In this document: in pieces, positions 34,801-46,255 of the stretch
Layout of the letters: every line of letters begins with the position of its first letter
How positions within the stretch are numbered: position 1 is the first letter of the stretch
Source of the DNA: Chalara sp. BL73
Taxonomy: Eukaryota; Ascomycota; Leotiomycetes; Helotiales
Assembly: GCA_918026815.1 (NCBI GenBank)
Contig: CAKJVC010000124.1
Location: 248,001-312,000 of the forward strand
Direction: 5' to 3'
DNA length: 64,000 bases
Notes under the pieces: generated by a model
The model's database searches: none
What the model was told of the DNA's origin: nothing
Seen by the model: only the letters and a program-made list of their open reading frames with translations
Made by a program: the position numbers and the translations under genes

Positions 34801-35684
34801 TTAATTCTTATTGTTAGCCCCTCTCTTGAAATCCTCTACTCCTTCAGCAGACACTTGTTGTACTGTCTTTGTGCCTGCGTGAATCTCTTTGACCGTAGAT
34901 AAAATTGAGGACCAGTCTTCAAAAAGTGTGAATGGTACGTTTTCCCTCACGCAGTAATCCACGAGATCTATAATTTGTCAGCTGTGTCTCACCAGATATC
35001 ATACTATGAGCATACCATGTCCCTTCTTTGCAAATAGGAGATCTGTTTCCTTGGCTGCAGAAAGGTCAGAGACTCCATCTCCAGCGTAAAACATGACCGG
35101 CCGCTCGGCATCAGGGAGAGCATGGTATGGCGCAATCTCCACTGACTTATCGTGACCAAAGTGACTGTATTTTGTCAGATATTGACAAGCTTCTCACATG
35201 GAGCTTCTCACCTATCATCATGGAATTTGATCTGCCATCCTCCCCGCTCATTGATATCCTTCCCGTCCCGCGGCGCGACATCATTGCTGACAATCTGAAT
35301 ATGCTCCGCGCCATCACCAACAAGATGTTCCAACAGCGCCTTGATAATAGGTTCCATGCCACCACTCAACACCACGACCGGCACATTGTTCGCCCTCGAC
35401 CAGTCGTAAAACTCCTTGAAGTATGGATCCAGCACGATATTATCCACCAAGATCTTCTTGCACTCGTCAAAAGGAAGGGGAATGGAGTCCATCATATCGC
35501 GGAACGAGTCGCGGAATGCTGATTTACCGTGAAGCACATCTTTGTTGCCCTGCACGCGCTTCACCTTCCCGTAACCTAGATTGTCTGTCATGTAGTCGTT
35601 GGAATCGCGAGTTGTTATCGTGCCATCGAAGTCGGTGAAAAAGATGAACTTGGGATTCGTCTTCATGGCCGCAAGAGGTGCCAT
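34801..35684 (-). CDS. HAD-family phosphatase, Pyp1/YNL010W type
   Basis: Three exons, 35684-35212, 35164-35016 and 34967-34801, give 262 residues. The HAD nucleophile motif is FTDFDGTIT near the N-terminus, motif II is in VVVLSGGM, and motif III/IV is FYAGDGVSDLSAAKETDLLF. The order and the segments DSNDYMTDNLGYGK and LVDYCVRENVPF match the fungal group of yeast YNL010W (Pyp1), a phosphatase reported to act on small polyol phosphates. The frame is open 69 codons upstream of the chosen Met; MAPLAAMKTN was chosen because the fold begins directly after it. It is a housekeeping-type gene embedded among cluster genes, so a cluster role is doubtful. Confidence 0.88.
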
Positions 35685-37139
35685 TTTGAAGAGGGATCGA
35701 GGGGGGATAATATCTAGGGACTTTTGAAAACGAAGTAGTTCTGGGAGGTTCGTAGGTATTAGCAACTTGCTTAAATTTTTGGCGCTTTCAACAAGATTTT
35801 CACACACCAGAGAGAGCTTCGCGGGAACAGCTTCGCAATATTCTGCAACAATAAGAATACAACAGGAATTATAAGCAATACAATGCGACAACGCCGCTGT
35901 CTTTCTATAAAGAGCGAAATAAGATTTCTATGGTATAGACAGAGAGGTTGAGGTTGAGATTTGGTAGAGGTGGTGGGGTGAAGCCATTTACCCCACTAAC
36001 ATGCCCGTGCCCCACCAGCTTGTGACGGATTTTTGCATCAGGGGGTGGAAATGACTTCAGGCATATTCCGCCTTGGCATGGGTCTCGCTTCTGAGAAAAG
36101 GGGTCGGAGTCCGAGAAGGCTTCTGGAAAAGGGCAAAAGTCATTTGGTGTCATGCTGCTTAAGATTTCGCGGCTCTGCCGATGCGCTCAAAGTACATATA
36201 AAAGTGCAGGCCGACCTTTCTGGTGTTGTATTAAAAAATGGCAAGGACTTTCTCGTCCTCGAATCTTCCCCAATCAAGCTGTGGACTCTATTCAGTCATC
36301 CATGTTGTGAGTGGCTTCTTGGGTCTCCAACTAAGCTATCATGGCGGCCTCGGCCACTCTGCATCTGGTGAAGTAGCGTAATGAAATAATGTACCATGCT
36401 CTTTATCTGCTGCTAATATACGATTTCGGTGTTATGTATTGATCTCGAATTTGACATGACTTGCTTCTTTAAGAGCGCATGTGATGTGGGGAATAATAGT
36501 TAGCCACCCCAAGATCGGTGAATTCAGCACTTGCCTAAAACATTCACGTCCCACAAGGACTATCTCGTGTCGCTTGGTCCAAATAGTAATCCGCTTGTCC
36601 TACACGAACGATTAGATGTGGAGGTCCCACATCCTTCTGTTGCATCTTATTAGAGACTAAACGACACGAAGACGAGCTGATCTAGGGCTGTCACAATCGC
36701 GGCAGTGTAGTAGAGTTTCGAGTTCATTGTGGTAGAACACTACATCTTCCTTCCATGTACTTCTCTGTCCAAGGTGGCAAGAATTCCAGGCTACATAGTT
36801 TAGTAGCCAATAGAAAGCCTTGTTTTGAGGATATTCATCATTACGAACTAGCTCTTCTTGTATAGTTGATAGTAAAGATCTGCCACACATTCAAGGACAT
36901 TAGAGCAGAGCTGGCCTATCGCAACATCAAATACCACTTCGTATTTTCTCGGTTGTAAAGGTATGCATTTGGAGACATTGGATTCTGTTTTTTTTTTTGT
37001 TTTTTTTTTCAGTAATTTCAAACTGAGCTGCTCTAGAGCTATTTAGACCTCTAAGGGATAAATCGATCATGAAAGGTAGGCATAAATCTATAGGAAAACT
37101 CAAGCAGTATCAAACACTGGATTTATCGATCTATTTCAG
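35685..37139. other. Intergenic, no gene seen
   Basis: About 1.45 kb. A T-rich homopolymer tract lies at about 36988-37010. Frames at 36033-36371 and 36657-36890 have no family features. The region near 37000-37139 is the 3' flank of the next P450. Confidence 0.45.
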
Positions 37140-39182
37140 TTAGACCCGGGGGGCGAATACGACCATAGTCTTTGCTTTGGGTAGCATGCTCGATCTCCAG
37201 GTAAAGTATCGTGGAGCTTCTTTGTCCACGAGCTCTACATCATAGGTTGCAATGATTTGCGCTAGCATAATCTTAATGATGGCCGATGCATAAAAGCGTC
37301 CGGGGCTGCACAGAAGTTAGTGACTATTCTGGAACAACACTTCCTTCGACATACCAAGCCATGCGACCAGTTCCCCAAACGTGCCAACTTCCATCAGCGA
37401 GGTTCACGTCTGTAAAATTAGAGGCTTTGTTTGGCCGGGCAGGACGTGAAGTCTCAGGTAAGTCTACAGCCAGCAGCTCCGGATCCACAAACCGAAATGG
37501 TCTGAATTCATTTGGCTCCGGATAGAGCTCTGGGTTTGTCATCAATGCTCGTACTGGGGTACAGGCCCAGTCACCTACGTGGACTTTGGTGCCATCCGAG
37601 AGCGAAAATGGCTCTAGTGCATACCGCCGAGTGCTCACTGTTAAATTGTTAGACCAAGTAGAAACTGCGATGGATACACTGACTTGATTCTACGGGAGTC
37701 AGCCGAGCAGATTCCTTGATGAAGCTGTCAAGCAGAGGAAGTCCCTTTCCGGTTCTCTCAAACTGAGCATACTCTGGACTGCTGATCTCCCTCCTCAGTG
37801 GCGCAACATACTGTTTATGTATACAAATGTCGTGAATTGCGAAGCTAATAGTGGTAGACAGTGCGTGAACGCTTCCAAACCAGATTGCCATTAGTTCATG
37901 GACGATTCTCTCTGCTGTCCATGGATTTTTTGGCGGAGAAGTTTCCATGATCCATTGGATGCAGTCATGCTTGTCGTGATGTCAGTTCTTCGATATCCGT
38001 CATCAAGTATTTCAGATCTAGACTTAGCGCGACGTACATGTTGCTCAACTTTTTGACCCATCTGTTTCAGCTTTTTCTCTTCAATTCGCTCCTGAGCAAT
38101 TGGGACCAAGGTGTTGAAAAGCACCTTGTGAGACTTTAGTCTTCTAGCAATTCCATTACCTATGGGTCTGACGATACTTGTTAGTCCTTACTACGAAAAG
38201 ACCCTTCAAGTAAACTCACGCTGCCAAAAACTCTGGCAAGAGGCGTACCAGCTCGGCGGTCATCAAAGTATCTTCAATAAAAGCCAAAGCATATTCCAGG
38301 AATTTGCTATCTGTTGCTGGATAGACGTTAGACTTAGATGTTTAGCCGTTGACTAGAGAGGACTCACAAAGCTCTTTACCAAAGAACGCATGACAGTTGG
38401 TTAGTACAGTGAGTTTGACAATCATAGGATATAGTGGAGAGTGCCTGGAACCGTTGACCACAGGATGTGATTCTATAAGCTGGTTGAGGTTCTCGGTGAT
38501 TCCAAATCTCAAGTCAGGAAGGATAGACGGCATGTTGTTAGTCAGGAGGGTGCGTAGTGCCTTGATGAACCCAACTCCTTCAGTGCCTCGGACGTTGAAC
38601 CAGTTGAATCCATGCATTGTGTATTTGGGCTGAAGCATCTATGGGGTAGTTGTCAGCAACATAGTTCTTGCGAAAAGCTAGACACCTATGTACCTGTTTG
38701 GACGCAGCTTGAAGTGACAGAACTGTGTCTGGCGCACTATTTAGCTCGTGTATATGCTTTAGTTGTGAGACGAAAACATAGCGACTGTCAGGGGCAAGAA
38801 TTTCGAAGGGCTTTCCGTTAGCCTATAGAATTTGTTAATGCTGGCTTACGATATAGCTTAGAAAAATGCTACCTTGTCGTAAGCAGTCTGAATGATATCG
38901 GGGCCCCAGAAAAGATATTTCCATGCTTCGATGCGACGGCTGATGGCTTTCGAAAGATCTAAATTTGTGAGCAGATGCGAATCAGAGTTGCTTCGACTAC
39001 CTACAAGCCAACCACTTTCTACTGAGCAATGCAAAAAGAAGAAGCGCGAGGCCAACTACGGATGCATGAACCTTCGTATTAAAAGCCGGAGATTCAGTGA
39101 TCCACTGGATGTAGCTTTTGGGAAGCTTGATCGCTGCCGCCGGGGCATCTGGGGAAACGGAGAAATTCATGACAAGATCCAT
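37140..39182 (-). CDS. Cytochrome P450 monooxygenase A
   Basis: Nine exons (39182-39005, 38958-38873, 38822-38694, 38638-38368, 38316-38220, 38167-38038, 37969-37684, 37637-37355, 37305-37140) give 541 residues. An N-terminal membrane segment (VVGLALLLFALLS) should anchor it in the ER. The K-helix ExxR is in SFIKESARLTP, the PERF-like motif is EFRPFRFVDP, and the heme loop is VWGTGRMACPGRFYA, interrupted by the last intron between the two bases TG and C of the ligand Cys codon. The I-helix lacks the usual AGxDTT and reads FGSVHALSTT, as in ent-kaurene-oxidase-like and many fungal biosynthetic P450s. Likely role: hydroxylation or ring oxidation of the cluster product (inference). Donor of intron 1 (GTAGGT) is the least certain join. 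Confidence 0.88.
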
Positions 39183-41074
39183 AGTTGCGAGGATTTAGGA
39201 CTATGTGCTCGTTCGTAGAATGAGGCTTGTGTATGATGTGTCAACATATGAAGGTCAGAAGAAGGGGATCAGATGGCCCTAATGGAAATCACGGAGGTTC
39301 CGGATTATCCAGGCAAATTTGTAGGACATGAGAAGCACTCATTTGCGCTGATTGCCTCATAGACACATATACTTCTGCAAAGGTACTCAGTTGGTCGCTA
39401 TGCTCAAAGCTATCTTCGAAGTACGTTTCATTCAATCGAATTGGGTAACTAGTATAATTAAGTGCGTTTTAGCTTTAGACGCACAACCAGCCGCCAAACT
39501 TACGGGTAGGGTAGGAATTAGGTTGGAGGCTGTTGGAAAGTGGCTGGGAATGGCACTGAAGACTAAGCTCATGGTTCATGTGCAGCTGCATGACAGCCGC
39601 ACATCAAATGGTGACAACCCTCCATGTTTTCTGCCACATCGGCGCGCCGCTGATCTAAGATCTTACATGCCTTGAGTCATCAAGCTACAATGCACGTATA
39701 GATGGGGCGAATCTGATTTTACGCACCCATCGGTAGATTAATTCGGTAGATTAATTGAGTGCCGATACCAAACTCGTATAGCTGTATCCAATCACAATAA
39801 TGAATCGAAACAACAGAATCCTGGCTACATCTTACACCTCTGCAACTAGTTAGCTTCAAAATGCGTTACTCGGCGATTTTCACATTTGACCTGCTACCGA
39901 TTACACAAAATCGACTTCTTTTTTGGTACTAGCTTAACACTAACACTTTTAATAATAAAGGCCAATAGTTAAATATTTTTTTTTTAAAAAAAGCAACTTA
40001 TATATAAATCCAGGCATCTTAAATATAACGATATATTTAAAATATACTAAGTTAACGAGTAAATATATTAACAATTTTTGTGCTTTTTCAATTATAATAC
40101 AACGAATTATTGTTTGATTACTATAAAAACAACGCTAAATAAAAATAATATATTTGCTTGCTTGTGTTTACTATAAAAACTTTTAATTGTTGTAATTTAA
40201 ATGAAATAAGTCAAAATCAAATTAAAATTTGTCAAAATTAGCTTTTTAACAAACTGCATTTCGAATTAAATATATAGTAAGTTAAACAGCGATTAGACAT
40301 CTGTATATAACAGTTAAATGCAATAATTGTTTAGTTTTAAATGAAATTAAAAATTATACTTTTTCATAAAAACGCATGTCTAAACATATAATATGTTACA
40401 ATATTAAAAATCCTGGTTTTTTTTTAAGTTTAAACAAAGCTACACAATACAGCTTGTAATTGTACAACTTTGTACCATTATTAATCCTTTTGCAAATTAA
40501 TTATTTATATGTCTTATCATTAGTATTTTTAGTTTTCTTTTTCTCTTTTAGTAGTTGTTGCGCAATGTATAAGTCAATTTTGTACAATCTGCAAAATTTT
40601 AAATAAAGATTGACAATTGCTCAAAAACGCGCGTTTTGAAGCTAGTTAGTTGCGGGGGTGTAATCAAAAACAGCCGCAGCTGCATAAAGTTACATCCGAA
40701 GTGATCCCTGTGATGTGGTGTGTTACACTACATCGGTAGCTCTTACTACTTAGGGCACACCACAGTTGGGTTGGTACTTCCGATACTTCGTACTTACCGT
40801 AACATAGAAAATACCGTAAACTCACTACTTTGTATTACCAATCAATCATACGATTTCCAACATGAGAGGTACTCCGCAAAATTTGCTATTCGTTTGGACT
40901 TCAAACCCCAACATCATACTTTCTCCTTCCTTCTTGCCAGGTGCTCTGCAAGGCTAGTGGGACTAGCGAGGAGACATCTGTGGGCACCTCCCGTACTGCG
41001 CAGAGCAGAGTACATCGGACACTAGGGTTTGATATAGTATACACTCTTTTTCTGTTGACTTTCTTTGCTCGATC
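39183..41074. other. Gene-free stretch with a strongly AT-rich core
   Basis: About 1.9 kb. The core, roughly 39890-40640, is extremely AT-rich with frequent TA, homopolymers of A and T and no open frame, as seen in old repeats degraded by repeat-induced point mutation. The remaining parts flank P450 A and the MFS gene; the last few hundred bases should hold the MFS promoter. Confidence 0.6.
39890..40640. repeat. AT-rich block, probable degraded repeat
   Basis: Almost wholly A and T, rich in TpA, with no coding frame. Such blocks in Pezizomycotina usually derive from transposons mutated by RIP, but no terminal repeats or recognisable element proteins remain, so the origin is inferred. Boundaries are approximate. 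Confidence 0.5.
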
Positions 41075-42811
41075 ATGTCTGCAGAAGCATCAGCAACAGC
41101 GAATACCATCGAAAATCCGGGTCACTTGGAAATGGTTGAGAAAGTTGACTCCCCAAATCCTTTCATTCTATCAAAATCAAGCCCAGAAAATGTAACGCCT
41201 TTGCCTCCTACCACCGGCCATCCCCTTCGTTTCTGGATTATCATCGCCGCACTCGGTGTTCTTGCCTTCATATCTGCACTCGATGTGATGGTCATTTCCG
41301 TCGCTCTTCCTCAGATTACCAAAGAGATTGGAGGTGGTGAGCAGTATGTCTGGATCGCCAACTCCTTTGTGTTTGCTTCAGCTGTTCCGCAACCTTTGAT
41401 CGGCCAACTCGCCAATATCCTTGGGCGCAAAACTCCTTTATTGGCTTCAATTGTTCTCTTCATAGTTGGCAGCGCGGTAAACGGAAGTGCACGCAGCCCT
41501 GCAGCACTCATTGCAGGACGGACGGTGCAAGGCATTGGCGCAGGTGGCATCTACGTCTTGATTGATATCGTGTGCTGCGATCTTGTGGCCCTTCGCGAGC
41601 GTGGAAAATACCTCGCTATTGTTAATATGTGGGCAGCTGTCGCCGCAGCACTCGGGCCTGTGATTGGGGGTGTTCTTGCAGACACTAATTGGCGCTGGAT
41701 CTTCTATATGAATCTTCCCATATGCGCAGTGCCTTTGGTCCTTGTCGTCTTGTTTATGCGTGTTAAGACCAGTGCAGGGACGACAACATCAAAGCTTCGC
41801 CATCTAGACTTCCTCGGAATCGGTATATTCACTGTCAGCATGGTTTCGCTTCTCTTCGGACTTGTGGCAGGTGGAGCTCAATACCCCTGGAGCTCGTGGA
41901 GAGTGATTTTACCTCTAGTCCTTGGCACTTTGGGCTGGATAGTTTTTCATCTCCAGCAGCATTACTTTGCCAGCAACCCAAGCGTACCAACACGCCTTTT
42001 CAGCAATCGCACATCGGCAGTTGGGTTTGCCTTAAACTTTCTCGGGGCGGTTATAATCCAGGCTGTAGCTTACTTCCTTCCAGTGTATTTCCAGGCCGTG
42101 CTCGGCACGACAATTCTGAAGTCTGGCGTCAATTTCATCCCCATCACAATTGGAACATTATGCTTTGCCGCAGCTGGTGGAGTCACCCTTAGTAAATTTG
42201 GCGCCTATCGACCTATTCACGCTGTTATGTTTGTCCTCACATCTCTTGGTTTGGGCCTTTGTACGCGCCTCGACCAGAATACACCAACTGTCGCTTGGGC
42301 CTTTTTCGAAATACTGACTTCCGCAGTTGGTATGACGGTTTCTACCGTGCTTCCAGCAATCTTAGTCGCGTTACCAGAATCCGATGTAGCATCCGCAACT
42401 GCAGCCTTTTCTTTCATCAAAACCTTTGGATTTGTTTGGGGTGTGACTATACCTTCGCTCATTTTCAATGCCGCGTTTCGAAATAAACTATACCGCGTGC
42501 AATCACCAGATTTGCGTTCTCAATTGGGTAATGACCAAGCTTACTCGTTTGCAAGTAAAGCCCATATCTTGAAGAACACAGTAGATCCAGAGCGCTGGAG
42601 TGAGGTAATACAGGTCTATGTGACAGCGTTGAAATATATATGGTGGTTCGGACTAGCTGTTGCAATTCTGTCATTCTTCCTGGTTGGTTTGGAAAGAGGC
42701 TTAGAGTTGTCGACGGAGCTGACGACAGAGTATGGGCTTGATCACGACGCAGAGAAAACACCAGATACTGAAGTATCTCCAGTTTTAGAGTCTAATAAAC
42801 CTCAAGATTAG
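41075..42811 (+). CDS. MFS exporter, DHA2 (14-span drug:H+ antiporter) type
   Basis: Intronless gene of 578 residues. After a hydrophilic N-terminus (~45 residues) the first span carries FISALDVMVISVALPQI, the D-x-x-I/V-V-x-VALP motif of DHA pumps. Motif A in the first cytosolic loop is GQLANILGRKTP, the antiporter motif C region is LGPVIGGVLAD, and NWRWIFYMNLPI is typical of the 14-span DHA2 branch that includes AflT-like exporters. About 14 hydrophobic spans can be counted. It should expel the cluster product or give self-resistance (inference from context). It is tail-to-tail with P450 B, 137 bp between stop codons, so the 3' ends may overlap in transcripts. Confidence 0.92.
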   Translation: MSAEASATANTIENPGHLEMVEKVDSPNPFILSKSSPENVTPLPPTTGHPLRFWIIIAALGVLAFISALDVMVISVALPQITKEIGGGEQYVWIANSFVFASAVPQPLIGQLANILGRKTPLLASIVLFIVGSAVNGSARSPAALIAGRTVQGIGAGGIYVLIDIVCCDLVALRERGKYLAIVNMWAAVAAALGPVIGGVLADTNWRWIFYMNLPICAVPLVLVVLFMRVKTSAGTTTSKLRHLDFLGIGIFTVSMVSLLFGLVAGGAQYPWSSWRVILPLVLGTLGWIVFHLQQHYFASNPSVPTRLFSNRTSAVGFALNFLGAVIIQAVAYFLPVYFQAVLGTTILKSGVNFIPITIGTLCFAAAGGVTLSKFGAYRPIHAVMFVLTSLGLGLCTRLDQNTPTVAWAFFEILTSAVGMTVSTVLPAILVALPESDVASATAAFSFIKTFGFVWGVTIPSLIFNAAFRNKLYRVQSPDLRSQLGNDQAYSFASKAHILKNTVDPERWSEVIQVYVTALKYIWWFGLAVAILSFFLVGLERGLELSTELTTEYGLDHDAEKTPDTEVSPVLESNKPQD

Positions 42812-42948
42812 ATCAGAAAGAATGTGATCAAAGATATTCTTCTATTATTCGTGCAGTCACCCTATTTGTGATTCTATCTTAGTATGTCCGAAATTACACC
42901 CACCAGTGAAGCCAGCCATATACCTGACGTTCGCAATGCTGCATCTGC

Positions 42949-44850
42949 TTAAGACCTCCTTCGTACTCGAACCCTACCATCATTGTAAGGCACCTTCAGC
43001 CAGACGACATTGGTGAGCTCAGGTCTACGATCCAGACACTCAACATCATAATTCAGCACCATATAAGCCACAAACAGCTTCATTTCATTCAAGGCAAAGA
43101 ATCGCCCGGGACAAGCATACTTGCCGAAACCAAAACCCAAGAAAGTATCGTCTAGTGTTGCAGCAGACTTGTCCTGGATTGGTGCCAAGGATTTGGTTTC
43201 CTGCTGCGCTTGGTTGGTTGCATCCGTTTTCGGGTGCTCGTCCTTCATTTTGTCGAAAAGACCTTTAACACTATCTGGATTTATGAAACGATATGGATCG
43301 AAACGATATGAGTCAGGATATATGTCGTTATCGTGGTGTATAGCATCCAATGGTGCCGCAATGACAGTTCCCTTTGGAATATTTATTATGCCTTTTGAGC
43401 TCCGGATCGGGATTCCGTGTGGCTGTATAACCTATGAACTCTTTAGTAAACGAGGAAGGCTTGAGAATTAAGAATGACCTACGGTTCTAGGCAAGCCAAC
43501 AGAAGCAAATGAAGTCAGTCTCATTGATTCTCGGATTGTAGAGTCAACCAGTTTGAGTTTGGTAACCGCCTCTCGTGTCCAAGTCCCACCGGCTTCTTCG
43601 AGTACGGCCGCGCACTCCTGGCGTAACGCCTCAACGAGGGCAAGAGATTTGTCGGCATTATATATGTCTAGAATAACATTCTGTATTGTGAAACTCGTCG
43701 AATGCAACGAGATGTCATTGATATAAAGCAACCGGTGAGCAATGCGAGTGGGGTTGAGCTGCTCTGGGTTGTTTTCTTCATAGCATTCGTCGATTATCCA
43801 TTGAAGGCCATCCTTCTATATAAGACACAAAATCAGTCTTGTTTGGGAAATTTATTGCCGCTGGCAACCGAGCCAACCTACCGGAGGGTCAAAGGAAGGA
43901 TCCGAATCAGCCTTGGCCTTCTTTATGGCCGCCAGCCTCTCTTTGATCAATGGCAAACACAACTTCAAGGTTTTTCTAAATTGAAACTCGCATAACAATC
44001 CAATGAATTTCCCTGTAAGAGGTCGAAATAACCTTGGAGTTCCATTGATAAACAGGGCACCCACAAACATTGTCATGGCATGATCGCGAAGACTTTTAAG
44101 GAACTTCTCGTTGCGGCCTGTTCAAGGGACAATTAGCTAAGAATACTTCTCAAGTTCAAAAGTAGAGTGGACCTACACAGAGGCTGACCGCAGAACGCAG
44201 AGTTAGCAGCTCCTGCAATCATTTTTAAGCTTGATTCCCAGATTCGCAGCTCGTTCCACTCTGTGGTATTTCCCCACCAGCGTTTGAATCCCCATTCCAA
44301 CTCCTCTGCGATGATTGGAGTAAGGTACTTGATATTTCTAGGTATCTGCGCACGCACGACATTCAAATGGAATGGATTCCTAATGATGTCTTGATCCCCA
44401 ACCGTGTATTTCGTCTGGATGGTATCCATTTCGGTCCAATACACGTCCAGAACGCTGTCCGGCAAATTATAAATCTCCTTCAGCTGTTTCGGGGGAATCA
44501 CCACCACGTCACCACGCTCAATGTTTGGGATAATGAAGGGTGAGTTGTCTTTCGAATACTACAATATGTAACTTAGACTATCGTAGGTTTCCAAGCAATT
44601 TGATGACAAAGATGCAAGTCAAACTCACCTTCGCATACCCTTCAAACGACCAATTTTTTGATTGGGTGATCGAAGATATCGCAGCTCGTGCCTTTGAAAA
44701 TATTTGGGATTTTTCCCCAACGATAGGGTATTGCAACTTCCAGTTCTTCGCAGCTTTGTCGTCCGCAAACATGTATTTTACGAGCCCCAAAGACACAACT
44801 AAGGCGCAGAAAGCTGCCATACCATAGCTGAAAGGAACAGTATTTTCCAT
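42949..44850 (-). CDS. Cytochrome P450 monooxygenase B
   Basis: Five exons (44850-44629, 44558-44177, 44117-43882, 43815-43483, 43431-42949) give 551 residues. An N-terminal anchor spans residues ~8-28. ExxR is in STIRESMRLTSFA, DPYRFINPD is the PERF region, and the heme loop is GFGFGKYACPGRFFA. The I-helix segment (NDISLHSTSFTIQNV) lacks an AGxxTT motif but keeps HSTS, again as in ent-kaurene-oxidase-like biosynthetic P450s. A charged insert (about 40 residues with KDEHPKTDATNQAQQETK) separates the PERF region from the heme loop; this is longer than usual. All introns are 49-71 nt with GT-AG ends and phase is kept throughout. Pathway role inferred from its neighbours. Confidence 0.9.
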
Positions 44851-46255
44851 TTTCGTATATATTTAAATAGGATCATTCGCCTGAAAAATTGCAGTGGATT
44901 GTGCTAGGAGAGGTCTGGCGACGCAAGCATCCGAGGGACGGTTCAAAAACCCAGACTCTGAGAGATAGTAGTCTAATCAGCCCCTCAAGCTTTCTTGCCA
45001 TGCAGCTTTTTTAGCTGCCAAGGGATCTTTACCTATTTCCTCCAGCAGCGTCACGGGACTGGTGAGCTACTCAGTTTACTGCTATATAGAAGCATACCTG
45101 TATTCAAGTTTATTGGCAGCGTAGCCGAATGGAGGATAGTTTCGTGCCGCATTTATGCTTCATGTTCGCAACCCTCCGCGTATGTTTGCATGTGCGATCT
45201 GAAGACGTAGTATATGTACCGAAGCTTAAGCAGCATTCGGGAAATGCGAGTCCTCTTCTAACAAACGCGCTTTGCAAAGACGACACTGCATGACAACCCT
45301 ACCTCGCTGGCGAGGTATTTGCTGTGCCTCATACTACTTTAAAAAAAACAAAAAAAGTTTGCGTATAATGCTACCAAAGGGACGAAATTGCCTAGTCGAG
45401 CCACGGCACGGATGTACGGGGTAATCACATCATCTCAAAATACGACATGATATTTTCCCAACGGGAACGCCACCACAAAGCTGAACCCGCTCGTGGAAGT
45501 TCTGGGAGTAGGGAAATATGATACGGTGGGTGATGCGCTATATCGTGGAGGGTCATGTACATACCTGGCCAGGGTAGGAGGCATGATGCAGCTAGCGACA
45601 GGACAGGGAATCCTTATGCAGGGTATTGAGATGAAATGATACTGGGATGATAACCACGTTAATAGATGGTATCGAAATTGGAGACCTCGGCATAGTGTAG
45701 ATGTAGTGCTTGAAGCTTGCTAACATGGGGCTCGTCGGGTTAGGAAGTCCAGTACTGTATAGTATGAAACGTTGCTTTTATCATTGCTCACATCCTGGCT
45801 ATATAGTTTGCGGATAGGAGTGTAGCTGCCGCTGGCTAAGTAAGAATATGTTGTGCCAAGAAGTGAGCAGCCAGCAGAGTGACTCAGCTACAAACGCATT
45901 TTTCCTTAGTAAATAGATAAGTGCTTTGCCTTACTTTGCATAAATTGACAATCCCGAGGCATCTCGCTTAACCGTGGCCCTGCTTATTTAGCCGCAACGC
46001 GGTTCATGAAAGGGCTATAATTGCACCCAATGTTTTTGATAATCAGCTCCTGGTCGATTAGTGGAGAGACGGCATAGTTGCTGGCGATCATCTAGTGATC
46101 TGTTCGGCGTGAGTTTCTAGACATGGATCTCGATTTGGCCTTTCCTTCATATTACGTAATTCGAGTACACAAGTATGAGGTAGTAATATACTACAGCCTT
46201 GTCGAACCAAAAGCCTTCGCTTTGGTCGACATTTCATTTTTTGAGTCTCGACAAA
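44851..46255. other. Divergent spacer containing left end of the direct repeat
   Basis: About 1.4 kb between P450 B and the flavin oxidase. The repeat starts at 45823; the 433 bases from there to the oxidase start are identical in copy 2 except for one T-run length, so copy 2 carries the same proximal promoter. A short A-run occurs near 45342-45356. No gene is seen. Confidence 0.6.

Noticed and set aside
46199..46255. N-terminal extension of the flavin oxidase copy 1 by 19 residues
   Set aside because: It depends on a T6 run that is T4 in copy 2, and the internal Met gives a proper signal peptide in both copies.
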